NCBI RefSeq assembly: GCF_005930495.1
Contig: NZ_SJEX01000012.1
Coordinates: 1-64,000, forward strand
Direction: 5' to 3'
Source of the DNA: Modestobacter excelsi
GTDB taxonomy: Bacteria; Actinomycetota; Actinomycetes; Mycobacteriales; Geodermatophilaceae
DNA: 64,000 bases
Position numbers and translations under genes: made by a program. Positions 1 through 8,305 of this stretch are shown here, piece after piece. How positions within the stretch are numbered: position 1 is the stretch's first letter; each line of letters begins with the position of its first letter. The notes under the pieces were generated by a model. That model was not told the origin of the DNA. It saw only the letters and a list, made by a program, of their open reading frames with translations, and did no database searches.

Positions 1-58
1 CCCCAAATCGAGCCGGGGCGGCCCGGTTCGCCTCCGTCCGCCCCGGCTCGATTTGGGG
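1..58. terminator. Long perfect inverted repeat, probable terminator
   Basis: Two 20-base arms (1-20 and 39-58) are exact reverse complements around an 18-base spacer. The outer end of the arm reads ccccaaatcgag. The structure may continue to the left of the window. It lies just before the IS-derived orfA and could be the terminator of a gene outside the window or part of an element boundary. There is no clear T-tract after it, which is common for actinobacterial hairpin terminators. Confidence 0.5.
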
Positions 59-106
59 TGTACCAACGATCTTGGACAGTGACTCGCTGCTTGAGAGGAT
101 CCGTCC

Positions 107-400
107 ATGCCAGAGCAGCGGCGACGGTTCAGCCCGCAGTTCAAAGCTGAAGCCGTCCAGATGGTGCTCGAGACCGGCAAGCCCATCGCCGAGGTCGCTC
201 GCGACCTGAGGATCAACGAGGGCACCCTGGGCAACTGGCTCAACATCTGGCGACGTGAGAACCCCGAGCCCGTTCCAGACCTGAATCCTGTGGAGCGCGC
301 CCGCGTGAAAGAAATGGAAGACGAGATCCGCCGGCTGCGGATGGAGAACGAGTTCCTGAAAAAAAGTAGTCATGCCGCCGCCGGCGCCACCTGGCGGTGA
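107..400 (+). pseudogene. IS3-family transposase OrfA, orphan remnant
   Basis: The 97-residue product has the layout of IS3-family OrfA: an N-terminal helix-turn-helix (RRFSPQFKAEAVQMVLETG, then a recognition helix near EVARDLRINEGTLGNW) and a C-terminal leucine-rich coiled coil ending MENEFLKK. An A7G run at about 358-365, where the coiled coil ends, matches the usual position of the -1 slippage site between orfA and orfB. No OrfB with a DDE catalytic core follows. The next 250 bases have no recognisable transposase, so the element is a dead fragment. The upstream sequence gatcttggacag resembles that of the second remnant at 656. Confidence 0.8.
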
Positions 401-655
401 TGAGAATCGACGGTGGTCGGGGCTGGCCCGCGCCGGTGTGCCGGGTCGATGATGTCAGGCGCCGTCCGGCTCGACGTCGCTGCCGCTTGGTGCCGCGAGC
501 CCGGAAAAAAGAATGACGTGGAGGTCTGGGGCACCCGGTCGTGCTGCTTCGAGCGCGAACTTCAGACTGCTTGACCGACAGACCTCGGGACTTGACCCCT
601 GATCTTGGACACGCTGAACCCAGGCCGGGCCTGGAGGAAGCGAGAGGATCAGACG
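401..655. other. Decayed IS-flanking sequence
   Basis: No supported gene. The stretch lies between two IS3-type orfA fragments. It contains a gatcttggaca motif (601-611) like the one upstream of the first orfA (68-78), probably a relic of the left end of a related insertion sequence. Confidence 0.4.
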
Positions 656-820
656 GTGGCGAGGAAGACGTACTCCGAGGAGTTCCGCCGGGACGCGGTG
701 GAGCTGTATCGGTCGACTCCGGGGGCGACGGTGGTGGGCATCGCCGGGGACCTGGGGATCATGGACGGGACGTTGTCGGCGTGGCTTAAGGCCGCCGGGG
801 TAGCATGCGTGCCGACTTAA
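656..820 (+). pseudogene. IS3-family OrfA fragment (second copy, different element)
   Basis: Reading from the GTG at 656, the product begins MARKTYSEEFRRDAVELY, the usual start of an IS3/IS911-type OrfA. It continues through the helix-turn-helix (GIAGDLGIMDGTLSAWLKAA) and then stops after 54 residues, before the coiled coil. It is a truncated relic distinct in sequence from the fragment at 107-400. The two together suggest repeated IS insertion and decay at this spot. Confidence 0.75.
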
Positions 821-1153
821 GTGAAGTCTTGGGTAATGACAGTAAGGGTTGAACGCTTTCGACTATTCGAAAGACCTTTGGACGTCAGTGATGGTTGATG
901 GCCCGTTCCACGTCCGGGTGTCTGTCCACTCTGGCGCTTGCGGATTGGCCTCCCTCTTGCGGCAGCCAGCGCTGACTGTTTGACCTGCTGTCTGCGCATT
1001 CGTCGTCGCGCAGTCCCTCCGCGACCGAAACCCCGGGACCGGCCGTCCTCGCTCGGGACGTCTGTGCGATGACGGATCGCGTCCCAGCCTCACCAGCCAG
1101 CAGCAGTTGGCCGACTGTCCCTGAAGGCGGCTGTAGGGATACGTCCCGGGGTG
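821..1153. other. Non-coding gap with lower GC, likely IS debris
   Basis: No gene is supported here. The sequence is visibly less GC-rich than the rest of the window and has a small perfect hairpin (arms 856-862 and 867-873, loop ctat). It lies between an IS fragment and the cut end of a hemerythrin gene, so it probably contains the breakpoint that removed the rest of that gene. Confidence 0.4.
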
Positions 1154-1309
1154 TTATCGCTGCAGGATCAACAAGTGGACTAGTACTGCAACGGCAGTTA
1201 TGGCGTGATGCATCACGTACATCGACATGATGTCGACCGGCCCCTCGGGCGCCGCGGTCTGGCCAGGCAGCCGTATCTGGGTCGGCCAACCTTGCTGGGT
1301 AGTGGTCAT
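1154..1309 (-). pseudogene. Hemerythrin-domain protein, truncated remnant
   Basis: The first 35 or so residues after the ATG at 1309 read like the N-terminus of actinobacterial hemerythrin-domain proteins (LPGQTAAPEGPVDIMSMYVMHHA, with the first iron-ligand histidines at MHHA; shown here only in part as LPGQT and MYVMHHA). After that the similarity ends and the frame runs into a stop after 51 residues. A complete hemerythrin domain needs more than 100 residues and several further His/Glu ligands, so this cannot bind a di-iron centre. It starts two bases after the stop of the SDR gene, so it was the last gene of that operon before it was cut. Confidence 0.65.
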
Positions 1310-1311
1310 CG

Positions 1312-2190
1312 TCAGACCTCGACGCCGAGCCCGGCGACCGAGGTGCGGCGCGCGAGCACATGTGCGAGGTAGTCGACCAGCGTACGCGGCTCCGCACCGG
1401 TGACCTCGCGCACCACGTCGCCGGTCCGGCATTGGGCTCCGGCGCGGATCGCGGCAAAGACCTTGACGATCTCCGCCGCGGTGGCAGCCGGCAGACCCGC
1501 CTGCTGCAGCTGCTCCGCCGCTTGCTCATCGGACACCGGCTGGTAGGCCACCGGCTTGCCCAGCCGGTCGGCCAACGCCTGGGCGACGGCGTGAAAGCTC
1601 ACCGGCTCCCCGCCGGTGATCGTGAGCGTCCGACCAGCCAGAGTCGCCTCGGTCATGGCTGCGGCAGCGACGGCCCCGACGTCCCGCGGGTCGACCATGG
1701 CGGTGGCGGCCTCGGCGGCGGGGGCGAAGACCATCCCGAACGCCTGTGCGGTGTGGACGGCCCCGAGCAGGTTCGACATCAAGAAGTAGGGGCGGAGGAT
1801 CACGTGCTCCAGCCCACTGGCCCGCAGCCGGTCCTCGATCTGCGCATGGGCCCGCCAGAACGACACGGGCGCCCGGTGTCCCGCGCCGTGCGCGGAGAGC
1901 TTGACCAGCCGTCGTACGCCCGCGGCCTGCGCACGGTTGATCACGGTCGTCTCGTAGTCCACCTGCTGGGCCACGTTCGCGCAGGCCAGGAAGACGGCGT
2001 CGACTCCGGCGAGGGCCGCGTCGAGGGAGTCGGGGTCGGCAAAGTCGCCGAGGCGGTAGTCGACGCCGGGCAGTGGATCGACTGGTGCCGATCGGACGAA
2101 GGCGCGTACGGCGAGCGGGGTGTCGCCGAGCGCCGCCACGACGCTTCGACCAACCGTGCCAGAGGCGCCGGTAATCAGGGTGGTGGACAT
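1312..2190 (-). CDS. NmrA-like atypical SDR, NAD(P)-binding oxidoreductase
   Basis: The 292-residue Rossmann protein has the nucleotide motif GASGTVG at residues 8-14 and the DAVFLACANV strand typical of NmrA/azoreductase-like atypical SDRs. It lacks the classical YxxxK catalytic pair, so it may be a reductase of quinone-type substrates or a redox sensor. It lies in an operon on this strand after the PQ-loop gene and the broken flavin oxidoreductase. The ribosome site looks like accgaaaggc, the same style as that of the oxidoreductase. The substrate cannot be named. Confidence 0.8.
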   Translation of the reverse strand: MSTTLITGASGTVGRSVVAALGDTPLAVRAFVRSAPVDPLPGVDYRLGDFADPDSLDAALAGVDAVFLACANVAQQVDYETTVINRAQAAGVRRLVKLSAHGAGHRAPVSFWRAHAQIEDRLRASGLEHVILRPYFLMSNLLGAVHTAQAFGMVFAPAAEAATAMVDPRDVGAVAAAAMTEATLAGRTLTITGGEPVSFHAVAQALADRLGKPVAYQPVSDEQAAEQLQQAGLPAATAAEIVKVFAAIRAGAQCRTGDVVREVTGAEPRTLVDYLAHVLARRTSVAGLGVEV

Positions 2191-2217
2191 GGGTTCTGCC
2201 TTTCGGTGGGTGGTGGG

Positions 2218-3627
2218 TCACTCGAAGGACGCGGGCAGGATGTTGCGGTTGAAGCGGAAGAGGTCCGTCGGGTCGTAGCGCTCTTTGACGGCCACGAGTC
2301 GGGCGAAGTCCTCGTCCGAGAAGGCCGCCCTGACCCGGGCGGGGCCGGCCATCCGGGAGTCCAGGAAGTTGACGTAGCTGTCGCCGGTGGCGTGCGGTCG
2401 CAGCACCTCCTCGAGGGTTCGGAGCTGACCTCGGAGGGCCAACTCCTGCTCACCTGTGCCGGACAGGCCGATGGCGTTGAGGGAGTAGTTCGCTCGGGTG
2501 TGCGCCATCGGGCTGAGCGCCCCCGGATCCCCGCGCAAGGCGCCTCCGAGCGTGCGCAGCTCGAGCATCACCAAGCTGGTGACTGCATCCGGGCCCACGA
2601 GGCCGACCAGATCGCCGATCAGCTCCGGGGTCAGCCGCTCGAGCAGCTCTGAATGGCTGACCGCGGCGAGCGGCTGTACCGGATCGAGGCTGACCCCGGT
2701 CAGCGCGGCGACCGGGATCTCGGCGAAGGTGTCGACCACCGGCGGCCCCAACGCGGACCGCGCCGCGTCCACCAGTGCCACGCCGTCCGCGCGGTCACAG
2801 CAGTGCACACCGCGGAGCGCGACCAGCCGCCGACCGCGCAGCTGCTCCGGCACGGTCGGCAGCGGCGGGAAGGCGCGGAAGGTCGCCGCCGCGGTCATCT
2901 CCTCGGGGAGGTCGGCCGACCAGCCGGCGAAGCACTCCAGCAGATCGGCCGCGCGCTCGATCCCGTAGTAGAGGTTGCCGCCGTACACCCTCGACAGCCG
3001 ATGGACCGCGAACTCCAAAGGCGGTGACGACGCCGAAGTTGCCCGTGCCGCCGCCGAGGGCCCACAGCAGGTCCGGGTGGGAGTCGGGCGTCACCCAGCG
3101 CGCAACGCCGTCGGCGGTGACGATCTCGGCGCCGAGCAGGTGGTGGGACGCGAGGCCGAAGCGGCGTCCGAGCCAGCCGAAGCCGCCGCCCAGCGTGTAG
3201 CCGACCACACCGGTGATCGGGCTGGAGCCGGGCAGGCCGGTGAGGCCGTGCGAGGTGAGCGCGTCTGTCAAGGTGCCCCACTGCACACCCGCACCCACCC
3301 GCACCCGAGCGGCGACCGGGTCCACGGAGATCTCGGTGAGCGCGGACGCGTTCACGAGCAAGCCGCCGCCGTCGCAGGGCGTCACGATGCCGTGGCCGGT
3401 CGCCATCACGGCGACGCCCAGCCCGCACGTACGTGCGTGGCCCACGGCTGCCTGCACATCCGCCGGGTGCGCGCGGCCCGTACCACGATGGCGGGGCGCT
3501 GCCGCACCGCCAGGTTCCAGCCCTGCGCTGCCGCGGCGTAGCCCGGATCGCCCGGCGCGAGCACCGCGCCGCGCACCGCTGCGCGCAGCCGTCGGTGGTC
3601 GGCGGTGATCGTGGAGGTCATGGTCAT
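2218..3627 (-). pseudogene. FAD-linked oxidoreductase (berberine-bridge type), two frameshifts
   Basis: Three reading frames joined end to end give one full-length flavoprotein. The first begins at the ATG at 3627 (MTMTSTITADHRRLRAAV) and carries the N-terminus. The second, from about 3465 to 3020, carries the FAD-binding PCMH/FAD_binding_4 core (GHG, then GYTLGGGFGWLGRRFGLA and GGGTGNFGVVTAF). The third, from about 3015 to 2218, carries the substrate domain and the C-terminal BBE motif (KERYDPTDLFRFNRNI). The frame changes near 3470 (net shift at gcgcgcacc) and near 3014 (one extra G in tttggagttc). All three parts are otherwise well conserved, so the lesions are recent or are sequencing errors. 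The start overlaps the stop of the PQ-loop gene by 4 bases. Confidence 0.8.
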
Positions 3628-3941
3628 GCCTTTCGGGTGATGGGTCGGCGTGGGTCCTCGACGGACATCCCGCAAGCCGCTCGTGGTCGATGGCGCAGCC
3701 GCAGCCGCAACATGAGCAGGGTGCTGAGCAGGTAAAAGTTGTGCAGCGCCCAGATGGGGCCGGGCGGGAGCCCGAGGACGTAGGCGGAGTAGCCGAGGTT
3801 GCCGACGTTCGTGATGACCAGGCTGGCCAGGCTGTAGGACGCGAGGTCCCGGGTCCGGAACGCCTTGAGCAGCATCGGCAGGTGGCCGGTGACGAAGAGC
3901 AGGGTGGCCACGCTGCCGGCGATCAGCGAGATGTCGCTCAC
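3624..3941 (-). CDS. PQ-loop / SemiSWEET-like small membrane protein
   Basis: The 105-residue product has three predicted membrane helices and a single PQ-loop-like repeat (TGHLPMLLKAFRTRDLASYS, then NVGNLGYSAYVLG). This is the size of half-transporters of the SemiSWEET / MtN3 type. It is the first gene of the operon running down to 1154, and its stop overlaps the next start (ATGA), so the two are translationally coupled. The charged C-terminal tail (RLRLRHRPR) is presumably cytoplasmic. The cargo is unknown. Confidence 0.65.
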   Translation of the reverse strand: MSDISLIAGSVATLLFVTGHLPMLLKAFRTRDLASYSLASLVITNVGNLGYSAYVLGLPPGPIWALHNFYLLSTLLMLRLRLRHRPRAACGMSVEDPRRPITRKA

Positions 3942-4051
3942 CGGAGCCTCCCTCCTTGACCCTGCCGCGCTCTGCGGTGCTTGCTGCGGGATCAGGGTGG
4001 CCAGGCGTCGCTGCGGTTCGGCTGCGGTCGAGCGCGGGCTACCCTGCTGGG
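3942..4051. promoter_or_regulatory. Divergent promoter region, SARP gene / redox operon
   Basis: A 110-base gap separates the start of the PQ-loop operon from the ATG of the SARP-type regulator. Both promoters must lie here, and the divergent arrangement suggests that the SARP protein controls the operon. I could not identify a confident direct-repeat SARP box or -35/-10 pair by eye. Confidence 0.4.
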
Positions 4052-5716
4052 ATGGGACTGTCCGTCCTCGGGCCGGTGCAACTAGACGGTGCGGATGGAC
4101 CGATCAGGGTGCCGGGGCGCAAGGCGCGCGAGGTCCTCACGATGCTGGTTCTGGCTTCGCCCAGGCCCCTGTCCGTGGAGACCATCTCTACGCAGCTGTG
4201 GGAGGATCCGCCGCCGGCGGCGACGAAGACCATCCAGGGCCATCTGTCCCGGCTGCGGTCGGTGCTGGCGGCGGCCCGTCCGTCCGTCGGATCCATCGAT
4301 GGCACCACCTCGGGCTACGCGTTCGCCGCCCGCAGCGGCGAGGTGGACGTCGCGGTCATCGACGACCTGCGTGCGGCGGCGCGGCTGGCTGGACTGGCCG
4401 GTGATCATCGACGTGCCGCCGAGCTGCTGGATGAGGCCGTGGCGCTCTGGCGTGGGGAGCCCGAGCTGCCGGCGACGATCCGCGGTGACCTCGAGCGCGC
4501 GGCCCTGGCCGAGCAGCGGCTGGACCTGAGCGAGGACCGGCTGGCGGCGATGATTTACTCCGGTCGCAGCCGGGAGGTGATCGCCGAGCTGGACCGGCTG
4601 GTCGCCGTACACCCGCTGCGGGAGCGACTGTGGGCGCTGCTGATCGAGGCACTCTACCGCGCGGGCCGGCAGGCGGACGCCCTGGCGCAGTGCCGACGGG
4701 TGCGGAGCCAGCTCCGCCGGGAAATCGGCGTCGACCCGGGGTCGGAGCTACGCCGCATCGAGCACCAGGTGGTTACCCAGTCTCTGCCGGAGGCCACCGT
4801 CTCGCCGGTCGATAGCGGAGAGGGGTCAACCGTGCGCTTCGACGGCCCGCACTACGCCGTCGCGGGCGAAGCGCACGTCGCCTACGGGATCATCGCCGAC
4901 GTCGCGTCCGGGACCGCCGCCGTGCGCGACCTGCTCCTAATCAACCCGACCTTCATCCCGATCGACTCCTATCTCGAGCAACCCGACGTGGCGCGGGCCA
5001 TGCGGCTGCTGGCTCGTGACCGACGCGTGCTTGTCTACGACCGACGCGGAGTCGGACTGTCCGACCCGGCCACGCCGCAAGACGCACCGTCCATCGCCGA
5101 GTGGGCCGCCGACGCAGTGGCGGTCCTCGACGCGGTCGGCGCGACGACCGTCGACGTGCTGGCCAACGCCGACACCTCGATGATCGCCGTGACCCTCGCG
5201 GCCGACCACCCCACCCGGGTCCGGGCGATCGGCCTTGTCAACGGCTACCCCCGCTTCACCCGTGCGCACGATTACCCCTACGGACAGCCGACGGCAGAGA
5301 TCGCCGGCCTACTGAACGCCATACGGAGCACGGCGCCGCCGCCAGGCGTCGACGTGCTCGCCTGGCGCCTGCCCGCCGTGGCCCCCGACCCTGGGTTTCG
5401 TGCGTGGTGGGACGCGGTCGGCCGCCGCGGTGCCAGTCCGCGATCAGCGGCGGTCATCCACGAGGTCATCCTCCGGGCGGACGTGCGCAACCGCCTCGCC
5501 GAGGTGAGCACCCCGGTGCTGTTGATCTGCCGCACCGGCTGCGCGTCGTACGACCCGGGGCACAGCCGCTATCTCGCCAGCCGGCTTCCCACCGCCACCT
5601 TCCGCGAGCACGCCGACCCGAACGACGCGTGGTTCGTCGGCGACGTCGACTGGGTGGTCGAGGAGCTCAACGCGTTCCTCCGCCCGGTCAACGACGTGAC
5701 CTGCAACTCTGCGTGA
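4052..5716 (+). CDS. SARP/AfsR-type regulator fused to an inactive alpha/beta-hydrolase domain
   Basis: The 554-residue protein starts with an OmpR-like winged helix (about residues 1-90, GRKAREVLTMLVL to TSGYAF). A BTAD helical domain follows (about 95-240, HPLRERLWALLIEALYRAGR), as in AfsR/SARP activators. From about residue 270 it continues as an alpha/beta-hydrolase of the kind found in adenylate-cyclase-linked hydrolases (LVYDRRGVGLSDP). The nucleophile elbow reads A371-N-A373-D-T375 instead of G-x-S-x-G, and the usual catalytic His position near the C-terminus is Asp525. The domain therefore looks non-catalytic and may bind a small ligand. The ATG at 4052 is chosen because it begins the winged helix. 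The gene is divergent from the redox operon it may control. Confidence 0.85.
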   Translation: MGLSVLGPVQLDGADGPIRVPGRKAREVLTMLVLASPRPLSVETISTQLWEDPPPAATKTIQGHLSRLRSVLAAARPSVGSIDGTTSGYAFAARSGEVDVAVIDDLRAAARLAGLAGDHRRAAELLDEAVALWRGEPELPATIRGDLERAALAEQRLDLSEDRLAAMIYSGRSREVIAELDRLVAVHPLRERLWALLIEALYRAGRQADALAQCRRVRSQLRREIGVDPGSELRRIEHQVVTQSLPEATVSPVDSGEGSTVRFDGPHYAVAGEAHVAYGIIADVASGTAAVRDLLLINPTFIPIDSYLEQPDVARAMRLLARDRRVLVYDRRGVGLSDPATPQDAPSIAEWAADAVAVLDAVGATTVDVLANADTSMIAVTLAADHPTRVRAIGLVNGYPRFTRAHDYPYGQPTAEIAGLLNAIRSTAPPPGVDVLAWRLPAVAPDPGFRAWWDAVGRRGASPRSAAVIHEVILRADVRNRLAEVSTPVLLICRTGCASYDPGHSRYLASRLPTATFREHADPNDAWFVGDVDWVVEELNAFLRPVNDVTCNSA

Positions 5717-5982
5717 ACCTTGCTCCGACGAACCACCACCGATCGTAGGAACAGTTGTCCAAATCCGAACACCGCGCGGAGTTGCCCTCACAAGCCGTGA
5801 CACTCGCCAGCTGTGCCGCCGCAAGCACCGAGTTTTCAGGACGCGCCCCGCAATGGCGTCCCTGGGTGGGCCGCTCAAGGACACCAGGGCCAGCGCGCCC
5901 CCAGGCGGCTTCAGGCGGCTTGGTGAGTTCTCGCTTGGCTGCAACGCCCATTCGAGTGTGACGCGCTGCTGCACCGGCGCGC
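5717..5982. other. Convergent intergenic gap
   Basis: This gap lies between the 3' ends of the SARP gene and the hypothetical gene on the other strand. No gene or strong hairpin is visible. Confidence 0.4.
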
Positions 5983-6345
5983 TCAGCTCCCCGCGAGACG
6001 TCCAGCGTGCTCCTGCTCTTCCGGTCGGACCTCCGACGCCCATGTACCGATGAGCCGCCAAGAGGCGGTCCCGCCCTCCGGGATCGCGCCCGTGCCCGCT
6101 GCCAGGGTGTCGTCGATCGTGACCCGTACCCGCGATTCGTCGTCCGGTTCGGCCGCGAAGAGCACCCGCAGCCGAACCTCTTCCCCTGCCCGCTCAGCCC
6201 GAGTGTGGTGCGGAGCGAGCGGGCACGGCGGCTCGTGTTCGGTGCTGCCGCACAGTGCAACGGTGATGGCACCGCCCGGCGCACGGTCGTCGGCGCCAGG
6301 CTCCATCGACAGCAACGCGTCGTGCGCGAACCGCTCCTTGGACAT
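5983..6345 (-). CDS. Conserved hypothetical protein
   Basis: The 120-residue protein contains a beta-rich core with the pattern CGSTEHEPPCPLAPHHT followed by VRLRVLFAAEPDDESRVR. I recognise this as a small uncharacterised actinobacterial family but know no function. The His/Cys-rich middle could bind a metal; that is inference. An AAAGAG ribosome site lies a suitable distance before the ATG. The gene is isolated, with about 270 bases of empty sequence on both sides. Confidence 0.55.
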   Translation of the reverse strand: MSKERFAHDALLSMEPGADDRAPGGAITVALCGSTEHEPPCPLAPHHTRAERAGEEVRLRVLFAAEPDDESRVRVTIDDTLAAGTGAIPEGGTASWRLIGTWASEVRPEEQEHAGRLAGS

Positions 6346-6625
6346 GTGCTCACTCTTTCAGCTCATCCAGCCGCTCCCATGAAGTGACGAATGCGCCGAC
6401 CGATCAGGGCGCCCGCCGCCGGGCTCAGAAGGCCGCCCCGCATCCCACCCCGCCCTGAGTGGGCCGCTGGGGGCGACGCACGGCCGGCTCATCGGGCGGC
6501 CCCTTCAGGAGAGGTCTGACCGCACGAGGTTGAGCTCCTGGACGGCAGGGTCTACCTCGACCGGTTGGACGGCGAGCCTCCGGGGAGACCGCCGTGCTGG
6601 CGCTGCGCGAGGAGGTTGACCCGGC
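6346..6625. other. Intergenic gap without recognised features
   Basis: The 280 bases between two genes of the same strand have no supported coding region. They must hold the promoter of the hypothetical gene ending at 5983. Confidence 0.35.
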
Positions 6626-6931
6626 TCAGACGGCCACTTCGGCCCGCGGCACGACCAGGCCGTGTATCTCGATCTCCGTGACGGCTCTCCCGGCCGGGGG
6701 GATGCCGCCGGCGATCCGGGCCATGACCGGGCCGACCACCTCACGTTCGTAGCGCTCCGCCTGCTCTCGGGAGTCCCAGACCTCGACGATCTGAAAGCCA
6801 TCCCCGGTAGCCCGGGCCAGGTGCACGACAAGGCCGTCGACGACCCCGCCGGTCCGTTGCAGCAGCGCGGCGTGGACGGCGTCGTAGACCTCCACCGGCG
6901 CCGGCACGTCGACGATCACACCCCAGGTCAT
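6626..6931 (-). CDS. Small ABM-like (dimeric alpha/beta barrel) protein
   Basis: The 101-residue product has the feel of an antibiotic-biosynthesis-monooxygenase-like or EthD-like fold: VVDGLVVHLARATGDGF, then FQIVEVWDSREQAERY. The latter is the typical 'vevWdSreaaerf' edge of these dimeric ferredoxin-like barrels. No catalytic residue is diagnostic. Its start overlaps the stop of the upstream mycothiol-type enzyme gene by 4 bases, so the two are co-translated. It may be a cofactor-free monooxygenase or a protective protein; the substrate is unknown. Confidence 0.65.
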   Translation of the reverse strand: MTWGVIVDVPAPVEVYDAVHAALLQRTGGVVDGLVVHLARATGDGFQIVEVWDSREQAERYEREVVGPVMARIAGGIPPAGRAVTEIEIHGLVVPRAEVAV

Positions 6932-7572
6932 GTCGGTCTCCTCATCTCCTCGCGGCGTCGCAGGGCGCGGACGCCGTCCCCGGTGAGCTGGTCCAAGCCC
7001 GCGTCACGGCCGGTGACCAGCAGCAGCAGCGCCGCGACCGGGCCCTGCACCGGCGCGCCGGACCCGATGGCCCAGTCGACGTCAGTGGCGGCCAGCCGCA
7101 GCCCGGCCAGCCGCCGCTGCGCCCGGAACGGGAAGCCCATGTCCCACACCCGCCGGGCCGCCGCCGCCGCTGCGGCGGGGGGCATCGGCCGGGTTCGACC
7201 CAGCGGCAAGGCGACGTCCTGGCCGTGGACCAGCACGTCGATGAGCGGCTCCATCGGCGTGATGAACGGGGCCGTGCGCCGGGAGCCCACCATCGCGCGC
7301 AGCCGCCGCGCGCACTCGTCGGCAGGCAGGGGGGCAGCGCGCAGGGCGGCGTCCCGGATCATCCGGTCGAAGCTGCCCCCTGCCCGGACCGCGCCGACCA
7401 GCGCGGCCCCTAGCCCCATGTGCGCTTGGGTCAGGTGGACGGCGACGTCACCGACCCGCCAGCCGTAGCACAGTGAGGGCGTCTGCCACTCGGCCGGGGA
7501 GAGTTCCTCCAGCAGGTCGGCCAGGCTGGACCGCTCCGCATCGATGGCTTGCCACACCCGGTCGACGTCCAT
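6928..7572 (-). CDS. Maleylpyruvate isomerase family, mycothiol-dependent-type protein
   Basis: The 214-residue protein shows the DinB-like four-helix fold of the TIGR03083 family. The N-terminal part is LSPAEWQTPSLCYGWRVGDV followed by HLTQAHM, the usual 'W.vrDvlaHl' metal-binding region, and a second His lies in DVLVHGQDVALPLG. Members use mycothiol or bind a metal and include maleylpyruvate isomerase, but most are uncharacterised. The gene is divergent from the MarR gene at 7646 and may be its target. Its stop overlaps the ABM-like gene. Confidence 0.75.
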   Translation of the reverse strand: MDVDRVWQAIDAERSSLADLLEELSPAEWQTPSLCYGWRVGDVAVHLTQAHMGLGAALVGAVRAGGSFDRMIRDAALRAAPLPADECARRLRAMVGSRRTAPFITPMEPLIDVLVHGQDVALPLGRTRPMPPAAAAAAARRVWDMGFPFRAQRRLAGLRLAATDVDWAIGSGAPVQGPVAALLLLVTGRDAGLDQLTGDGVRALRRREEMRRPT

Positions 7573-7613
7573 GACGCCTCCTCCGTACCTGGTAAGATGC
7601 TCGTACTAGTTTC

Positions 7614-7628
7614 GTCAGATGATCTGAC
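7614..7628. promoter_or_regulatory. Palindromic operator, probable MarR site
   Basis: A perfect 7-1-7 inverted repeat (gtcagat g atctgac) lies in the 73-base divergent gap between the mycothiol-type enzyme operon and the MarR gene. It is flanked on both sides by tttcgtca-type sequence (7610-7617 and 7629-7635). Its length, symmetry and place fit a MarR dimer site that would control both directions. Confidence 0.6.
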
Positions 7629-7645
7629 TTTCGTCAAGGGGTGCC

Positions 7646-8092
7646 GTGGTAGCAGAATCGAAGGAGCGGCAGAATCTCGGCCTGCTCTGCTTCTACCCGT
7701 ACCGGGCACTGGAGGCGCGCCTGCTCGCCGAGCTCGCCGTGGCGGGGTTCGATGACATCACCCTCGCCCAGGGCCGCATCGCCGCGCGGATCGGTCCCGC
7801 CGGCACGCGGCTCACCGACCTCGCCGAGCAGGCCCTGGTCACCAAGCAGACCGCCGGCTACCTGGTCGACCAGCTGGAGAAGGCCAGCTACGTCCGACGG
7901 GTGCCCGATCCCACCGACGCCCGAGCCCGGCTGGTGCAGATGGCCGAGCGCGGCCAGGCGGTCGTGGCGATCGCCCGCCGCGTGGAGGCCGAGGTGGAGG
8001 CCGAGTGGACGGCGCACCTGGGCGGGGAGGCCACCGCCCAACTGCGGGCGACGCTGGAACGGCTGCGGGAGATCACCGACCCGCACCGCTGA
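7646..8092 (+). CDS. MarR-family transcriptional regulator
   Basis: The 148-residue protein has the MarR winged helix. The recognition region is RLTDLAEQALVTKQTAGYLVDQLEKASYV, whose core reads LVTKQTAGYLVDQLE, and the wing is RRVPDPTDARARLVQ with the conserved DxR. Helices for dimerisation flank it. The GTG start has an AAGGGG ribosome site. The gene is divergent from the 6626-7572 operon, with a palindrome in between that is its likely operator. The inducing ligand is unknown. Confidence 0.9.
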   Translation: MVAESKERQNLGLLCFYPYRALEARLLAELAVAGFDDITLAQGRIAARIGPAGTRLTDLAEQALVTKQTAGYLVDQLEKASYVRRVPDPTDARARLVQMAERGQAVVAIARRVEAEVEAEWTAHLGGEATAQLRATLERLREITDPHR

Positions 8093-8305
8093 CCGGGCCG
8101 CCAGGCAGGTGCAGCCGGCACGGTCGGTCCAGCGTCTATGTACCGACCGTCCGCAGCCTGCACAGACCGACGCGAAGCCTCCGTCCGGGCCTTTGCACCC
8201 GGAGGAGTGACGCGAACACGAAGGCGCGCCGCCGGTGCCGAGACGTCCCTTAGTGGGCCGCGCGGGACACGTCGTCGACCACCCGGCGTTCGGTCTGCCG
8301 GCTCG
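8093..8305. other. Convergent intergenic gap
   Basis: The 213 bases lie between the 3' ends of the MarR gene and the hydrolase gene. I see no gene, tRNA or strong hairpin here. Confidence 0.35.
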
